A stretch of 64,000 nt of DNA, taken from Amyloporia xantha. Taxonomy: Eukaryota; Basidiomycota; Agaricomycetes; Polyporales; Adustoporiaceae. The notes under the pieces were generated by a model. The model was not told the origin of the DNA, did not search any database, and was given only the letters and a program-made list of their open reading frames with translations. Positions 57,874-64,000 of this stretch are shown piece by piece (within the stretch, counting starts at the first letter, position 1; each line of letters begins with the position of its first letter). Position numbers and translations under genes: made by a program. The DNA is taken from the NCBI GenBank assembly GCA_036971615.1, contig JAYKKR010000024.1:1-64000 (forward strand). Reading direction: 5' to 3'.

Positions 57874-58865
57874 GGTCCTTGTCCAGACCGTACCGATGCT
57901 GCGGATGGACAGTGATGCCTTGGAATCCCATCTCGGCCAGCTGCGTCGAAAACCAGAGGAGAAAGATCTTGACGTTGTGGGCGCTGAGGCGGGAGTCTTT
58001 GCGCGTCGGGGCGACAAAGGTGACGCTCTCCTTGGAGCTGTCCAAGAAGTCGTTCGGCGCAAAGGCGACCCATAGCTCCTCGTCTCGACAGCGGCCGACG
58101 TACATCATGCGCCCGTCAGGGTTGAAACCCATGTCCCCGTGCTTGGCGCGCCATTCGCGATAGGGCTGCTTGAGGTCCAACTCAAGAGTGAAATGACGAT
58201 CGGAGAGTACGGTGGGGAGACAGGCGTCGAGACCCATACTGGAGGGAACGCACCGCATGTAGTCGATGAAGTGGTTGTCTGCGGTCCACTTGAGAGACTT
58301 GTCGAGGGTGGGGATGATGAATTCGTCGTCGACGATGATGGCGGTGCGTTTCTTGAGGACGTTGACGGCATGCTCTGTGCTGCTCGCGGTGCGGGAGAGG
58401 GCTGCGTTGCGCAAGACGGACAGGGAGAGCTTCTGCTGATAGGTGCGATTCCACAAGTTCTCGTTGTTGGCGTCGTGGTTGTCGTCGAGGACGTCCTCGC
58501 GCAAGACGTGCTCGAGGACCTCGCTCTGGTCTATGTGGGTGTCTGCGGTGAGGCCATCTGGGAGGTCGTCCAAAAGAACGGCTGGCGGCGCGCGGAGAGC
58601 ACGTCGTCAAGACATGCAGAGCTGAAAGAAAACGAAGATATATTTAATAAGTTGATAGACGAGAGGATGAGGACGTACTTTGCGTATTGCTGAAGGACTT
58701 GGTGGGGCAGGAGGTCCGGGGCTCTCGAGTCTTCGTCAACCTGTGCGCTGGAGGTTGAAAACGATAAGAATACGAAAGAAATGAGAGAAAAACGAGAACA
58801 TACTGGGAACTGCGAGGAGGAGGAGGAGGAGGCATGCGAGCTGAGGACGAGGTTGCGACGGACAT

Positions 58866-59727
58866 GTTGGCTTAGAACAGAGTGGGAGCTGAGCTGACAG
58901 TACGAGACTCGAGAAGATGAGAGGAGGAGGAGGAGGAGGAGGAGGAGGAGGGGGTCAGTGACACGTCTGAATGAACTGGTAGACGAACCGGTATGGATCG
59001 GTCCAGGCTGGGACATTAATTAGTGTGTGGCAACCAGGGTTGGATGGGAGGGAGATCGGAGAAAATTAGTGTGGAGCGATTGAGGTAGGATCGGCTATAG
59101 TGCTGAAACAGGGGAGAAATGTTAACCATTGAATTGATTGAACGGATAGTATGGGTACCTTGGGGATACTACATGATGATGCGTGTACGCTGTGAGTACA
59201 GTGCAGCTATAGGACGAGTATGAAGAGCGTGAACGGAGAATGAGCGGGCGGAATCGAGGACTTACTACGAAGATGATGATGATGATGATGATGATTTGAT
59301 CGAGTCGGACGAATCGGAAGCGAGAAGCCGGAGCCGGAGCGGAAGACGCGAAGGAATCTTGAGATAAAGTAATAAGCGAAAAGATGGAGAGTATATTGAG
59401 AAGATGATGGGGATGAAACAGGGGCGTACGCAGATCGGGCGCAGTATGGGATCGAACGGTATCGGTCGCGATGAGATAAACATGAATGCATTGCGCGTAG
59501 ATAGCGACGGTAATACATTGAGTATGATAATACGAGAATACGTCCGAGCGGGGCGTAGCGAAACACGTACATGACGAGAGAGAAGAGAACAACGATACAA
59601 TTACATGAGTATGATGGGTTGAACCATCTGCGAGGGAACGTAGTTGTACAGGAAGAATCATGCATCATATGGGTTGAACCATATGATGATGCAATAAAGA
59701 CGAGAAATGTACGCAGCGTGGAGACCC
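58866..59727. promoter_or_regulatory. B2-B1 intergenic region
   Basis: About 860 bp, similar in size to the A2-A1 gap (786 bp). It includes a GAG microsatellite near 58,920-58,955 and a GAT microsatellite near 59,272-59,296. No gene or palindrome of either family is present. Confidence 0.4.
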
Positions 59728-62700
59728 TCAGAGCTCGTTGATCGTGTCGTCATTCTCTTCGTGAGCAGGCAGAGAGGCTGTGGTGAAGGATAAGGGGAGT
59801 CAGATCGCGCGTGCTGGAGGGTTCGGTTAGGTCTGAAGGGAGAGCTGCTCACCGAGGAAACTTCCGGACGGGCGAGCGGAGGTGTTGCCTCCACCGCGAA
59901 CGCCACTGCCACTGCCACTGCGAACGCCACCGCGAATGCCAATGGCAACTCCACCGCGACGAGGACGAGGACGAGGAGGGCCCGAGGGTTCCATAGGGCG
60001 AAGAGAGGCTGCACGCCGGGGCTGCTCTCTACGTGGAAGAGGGGAGGTGGGGGGAGGCGTGGGGGACGACCTCTGGGAGAGGGTAGGGGGAGTCAAGGGG
60101 CGGTAGGGATCCTGAGTGAAAGGGTGGTGGAAGAGGTTGGTGCGGCGGGGTGGAGGAAGAGGGTTGGCGGAGGAGGGGGTGAACATGTCGGGGAGCTGGC
60201 TGCCTTGCTCAGCGATGACCGAGGCCTGCGTGTTGTCTAAGGAGCGAAGGCAACAACATATTTGTCAGAAATGTATAGATATATATACGAGACGGAGAAG
60301 GTGCCGATAACGCGCATCCGCCAGAGCGAACGGAAGCGCGTCAAACGGCTTAGTATGCACGAATAATATTCGATATGACGCGCTTCGGCCCGAGCGTACG
60401 GAAGCGCGTCACGCGGGGGTACATGAAAATACTACCCTGTATATCGCGCTTCCGTTCGGTCGTGCGGATGCGCGTCGAACGAATATATGTGTGCACACCA
60501 CGCATGTATCGCGCTTCCGTTCGCTCGGGCGGAAGCGCGTCGTACGGTCCATATTGGAGTATAGTACCCCGTATGACGCGCTTCCGTTAGCTCGTGCGGA
60601 TGCGCGTTCGATGGAGTGTCTGAACACACTCTCGAGGTGCGTGGATCGCGCTTCCGTTCGTCCGTGCGGATGCGCGTTCGACGCACCAATACGATATATA
60701 TATATATATGTCTCGTTCGCGCTTCCGTTCGCTCTGGCCGAAGCGCGAAACGAGACACACAGAGGCGAACATGTTTACTCACCGATGAAGTTGTCGTCCA
60801 TCTCTTGGTCGTCGTCATCAGGCTGACCGGGTGCGAAGAGCACGTCACCCTGGATGTCCTGCTGCTCCTGGTGCGCAGACACGCCGGGCTCAGAGGTCGT
60901 CTTGCCCTTCCCCGTGTCGTCCCCCATCTCCGCATCCTCCTCATCCTCCTCCTCCTCCTCCTCGTTGCGCTCAGGGGTCTCTCCACGGCGCGGACGCTTC
61001 TTATCCGGAGAGGGTGTCGTCGCCTTTTTCGAATTCTTGGAGACGTTTGAGTTGCTGCGCTTCTTGCCCGCAGGCCCACTCTCCCCCTGTCCATCTCCGC
61101 CTCCTTCGCCTTGCTCACCCGGGGCCTCCGGTTCATCATCCCCACCCTCCTCTGGCTCTGGCTCTGGCTCTTCCTCCTCTTCCTCATCGTCGTTCTGCTC
61201 CTGCGTCAGCTCCGGCTCACCAGCACCTTCAGGTGCAGCAGCGATCTCTGCCATGGCCTTCTTCTTGGCAGCCCGCCTCGCCCGTTTCTTCTCCTCCTCC
61301 TCCTGTTGCAGCGCCTGGATGTGGGACTCCTCGAGGTCCATCAGCTCCTTCAGGTCGGTCTCAGTAGGTACGTCCTGCGAACACATATAAAAATAATAGG
61401 TCAGATGTCGGTATCCGTCTCTCTCGCACGCTCAAACGCACCCAAGGATATTCAAAGCGATCCGAGTATTGCGCATTGGGCAGCTGCAGTGAATTCGCGT
61501 CGTACGACTTGAGCAGAACGGAGGCATCGAGCCGCTCCGTCCAGTTCTCGGTAACTTGACGCTCGCGATTGTGCGCCACGGTACTGACGATCGCCTGCGA
61601 ACACATTATAATGAGAAGTACGTCAAAGTACGCGCGCGAGAGAGAGAGAGAGACACGATCGCTCACCTTGTGCATCTGGCGCATCGTGAACGCGACCAGT
61701 CCGTCCAGCGGACGCGTCGTTGGATCCTCGTCCACGTTATCCTGCGTGACCAGCCGAACCGACGGGAGGTTCGCGATCAGCGTGATGAGACGCTTCGCCT
61801 CCTCCAAGTCGTGGTCCGCCTGATCCGAGATCTCCAACGCCGAAAGGTCCTTGACGGTCTCAGCGGCCTTGCCCTTGCCCCGGCTCTTCCTGACTGGCTT
61901 CGCTGCTTTCGACGCCGACCCAGAAGCCTCCGCCTTCCGCTCATCTTTCGCTTTGCCCCCGGCCTTCGCCTGAGTCGTTCCACCGGACGCACGACTCGTG
62001 CTCTCCGCCGTCGCCGTCCCTGCTGCCTTCTCCAACCTCTTCTTCTTCTCCTGATCCACCACGTCCATCTGTTTCTTGCGCTGCGGGTTGGCCTCCCGCG
62101 TTTCGGACTCGACCCACGTCGGATTCGACACCTCCTTCGTCTGCTTCGTGAGATCGCACTCATCCCACCATTCGAACTTGACCTCCGCAGACGAGTCCAT
62201 ACCCTCCGACATGATCTTGGCGATATCGTCCCGCAGATCCAGGATGACCGGAGGCGTCGAGTCGAACATGAACGCACGGAAGTGGCTCATCTCCAGAGCC
62301 GTCACCACCGCCATCGACGAGATGTCCCGCCGGAGGTTCTTGAGGCACGTCCAGCCCTTCCTGCCCGTCTTCGGGTCCTCCGCCAGCTCGCCCCTCCACG
62401 GCATGCCCGAGAACCACAACGCTCGCCACCCGAACAGACACTCGACCTTCTTGTGGTCCTCCCGAGCGACGAACTCGTTCCGCGCATCTATCAACGCCGT
62501 CACGGTCTGCACGAGCGACCTCGGCGCCATCACCTTGTCGAAGTCGATGTACTTGAGGTACTCCTTCGCACTCTCCACTTCTTCCGCCGACGGCTCCCTG
62601 ACGCGCGTCTTCTTCCACCCACTCGACCAGAACATCGCGAACATGCCGGTCCCGAGCTCTTTCTTCGTGTTTGAACGGCTCCAAGTCGCCGACTCCGGCA

Positions 62701-64000
62701 TCAGTCTCCAGTGCACGTCCAGGAACGACGCCGCTTCGTCTCGCGTGCTCCACACCAGCCTGGCCAGCCTGGCGCACGTCTTCTCCACCTGCCCCGGCAT
62801 GATCCCCGGCCATTGCTCGATCGTGTTGAACACCGTCAGCCAGTGGTCGGCGATGAACTCGGTCGAGTTTGTCATCGACGTGCACAGTGCGAACGGTTTG
62901 ATGAACCACGCGATCTGTAAAAAAGAACATCCGTCAGCATACTCATAGCGTCGTCAGATCGCGCTTCCGTTCGCGCTGGCCGATGCGCGAAAACGGAGGC
63001 CCCCAGGGACGTCGTCCGATAGACGTCGATATCGCGCATCCGCTCACGCAGGCGGATGCGCGTCATTCGACGTTCATGCACACGCACGTGTGTCGTCACG
63101 CACTCGTATGACGCGCATCCGCCCGAGCGAGCGGATGCGCGATATACGCACCTTGTGCGCATTCAATCGAGGTGCGTTTGACGTGCTTCCGTTCGACCGT
63201 GCTGAAGCGCGTCAGACGCACCTCTCATCACGCATATACAAAAATATGTCCCGATATCGCGCATCCGTTCGCTCGGGCGGATGCGCGTTATCGGACATAT
63301 TGGAACAGAGTATAAAATGTTCACTCACCACAGACCATCCAGACGAGTACAGCTGCAGCTCGCTATCCAGCGACGCCAGATACGCACGGGACAGCGGGGG
63401 AGGAGGTATGAAGAGATCGTATGCGTACATCTCCGCAGGCAGCGGCGTGTACAGCATCTTGATCCGCGCTAGCACCACCTGCCGGAACGCCTTCTCCTCC
63501 TCGTTCGCCGCCGGGTTCCGCTGCCAATGCCCCTCCAGACTGTCCATCAGCTGCACGCTGATGTCCTCCAGCTGCTTCCGCGACGCCTCCGTCGTCTTCC
63601 CCAGCTTCCAGTCCTCCGTCCGCACAGCAGCACGGAACGCACCGTCAGCAAGAACCATCACCGCGTCGTCCTGCCACACCTCCCAATCAGGCGTACCACG
63701 CATCATCAGCATACGCTCCTCGTGGTACCCTATCCACGACAGTCGCTTGCTCAGTCGCGTCATCCTCGCATGCAGGTCCTCGTCCCGGTACTGCTTCTCC
63801 AGGTCCTCAAAGTCCTCCATCAACTTCCGCTGGAGCTTCGAGACATCCGCCACAGTCTTCATCTCAGAGTGAACCTCCTTCGACCCCAGCAAGCCCATGA
63901 TGTCCGACGACTGCTGCCCCAGGAACACGAACAGCTGCAATATATATATATATTTCAGCATATGTCTCTCCATCGTAAGCACCCATACTCACCCCGAAGT
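59728..64000 (-). CDS. Module B gene 2 (B2): paralog of A2, 5' end outside the window
   Basis: Function unknown. Exons in the window: beyond 64,000 to 63,993, then 63,329-63,934, 61,667-62,914, 61,442-61,594, 60,783-61,374, 59,853-60,236 and 59,728-59,777. All phases agree with no internal stop, so unlike B1 this copy looks intact here. Position, direction, intron layout and local similarity (ILDLRDDI...FEWWDE against TLDLREAL...FHFWDE) make it the counterpart of A2; overall identity is low. The middle holds a Lys/Ala-rich segment (KKKRLEKAAG, VRKSRGKGKAAE), then a long Glu/Asp-rich region (EEEEEEPEPEPEEGGDDEPE) and an Arg/Gly/Ser-rich end (RPRPRRGGVAIGIRGGVRSG), suggesting nucleic-acid or chromatin contacts. 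The part that would hold the ParB-like box is beyond the edge. Two introns carry family-2 arrays. Confidence 0.75.
60312..60746. repeat. Family-2 palindrome array in a B2 intron (7 copies)
   Basis: Copies start at 60,312, 60,380, 60,446, 60,511, 60,578, 60,648 and 60,719 (steps 65-71 bp) inside the 546-bp intron 60,237-60,782. The clearest copy, at 60,511, has arms GCGCTTCCG and CGGAAGCGC around TTCGCTCGGG. Spacers differ in sequence. Confidence 0.95.
62961..63286. repeat. Family-2 palindrome array in a B2 intron (5 copies)
   Basis: Copies start at 62,961, 63,034, 63,113, 63,183 and 63,259 (steps 73, 79, 70, 76) inside the 414-bp intron 62,915-63,328. Several have ATCCG/CGGAT in place of TTCCG/CGGAA in both arms, so the hairpin is preserved while the sequence changes. 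Confidence 0.95.

Larger units (their letters stand above)
51415..58865 (-). pseudogene. Module B gene 1 (B1), 5' and middle part, disrupted
   Basis: Paralog of A1 with the same exon order: a short first exon (MSVATSSSARMPPPPPP), a short second exon ending LLPHQVLQQYA, a long third exon with MMYVGRC, then YGQNQPV, PDGRRIPRIHRP, HGYPQALLKIYGNVQANRL, SHRIRPTAGLQEVC, TFYRDIVMRL, RLVAFACTGNAQVL, FIPMMTVFILAL. The 2.2-kb foldback element interrupts exon 3 at 55,633-57,866, and the KDZ element ends the frame at 51,414. Independent frame breaks are visible near 58,575, 54,020, 53,700, 52,350 and 52,160, so the gene is dead. Introns at 55,195-55,595 and 52,627-52,956 hold family-2 palindromes. Downstream coding continues at 39,308-40,114. 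Confidence 0.85.

Noticed and set aside
61556..62674. 372-codon open frame on the plus strand
   Set aside because: It is antisense to the in-phase B2 exon 61,667-62,914, and its Arg/His/Leu-rich composition is typical of a shadow of a GC-rich coding exon.
1..64000. Telomere-linked RecQ helicase gene
   Set aside because: Expected in many fungal subtelomeres, but I found no DEAH or helicase motifs in any frame.
1..64000. tRNA or rRNA genes
   Set aside because: No tRNA A/B-box pairs or conserved rRNA stretches were recognised by eye; a covariance-model scan would be needed to be certain.

Overview
The window is one chromosome end of a filamentous basidiomycete, most likely an Agaricomycete. 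Base 1 starts in a telomeric array, genes are split by many short (about 50-75 bp) GT-AG introns, and an intact KDZ-type DNA transposon with its mushroom-type accessory genes is present. I cannot name the species.

Layout: (1) 1-112, telomere, mostly 5-mer CCTAA units. (2) 113-3380, a small SET-domain gene behind a palindromic tandem repeat, then low-complexity DNA. (3) 3,759-16,705, module A: two very large multi-exon genes on the minus strand (A2 upstream, A1 downstream). (4) 17.2-20.4 kb, three small genes of unknown function and a dense palindrome field. (5) 20.4-39.3 kb, a decayed subtelomeric tract with pseudogene remnants of a C2H2 zinc-finger protein, dihydrolipoamide dehydrogenase and mitochondrial aconitase, old dispersed repeats and a truncated coiled-coil gene. 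(6) 39.3-64.0 kb, module B: a second copy of the same two-gene module in the same order and orientation (B2 runs off the right edge; B1 spans 39.3-58.9 kb). B1 is broken by two insertions that I could delimit: an 11.3-kb KDZ transposon (40,115-51,414, 8-bp target duplication) and a 2.2-kb foldback element (55,633-57,866, 7-bp target duplication). Each lies inside a coding exon, and conceptually removing it rejoins the reading frame.

The most striking feature is a pair of unrelated families of regularly interspaced short palindromes. Family 1 is a 26-bp perfect or near-perfect palindrome (arm GGAATAGCGTCC) separated by 25-27-bp spacers of differing sequence, so copies recur every 52 bp; a second field has a 74-bp period. 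At least 32 copies occur, all in or around module A, and three arrays lie inside introns of A1 and A2. Family 2 (28-bp hairpin, arm GCGCTTCCG) has 19 copies, all in four introns of B1 and B2. One homologous intron carries family 1 in A1 and family 2 in B1. Gene A2 has a weak ParB/Srx-like signature (GGQHR). Together this looks like an undescribed eukaryotic module of two large proteins plus resident palindromic arrays. The architecture is read directly from the sequence; any function is inference.
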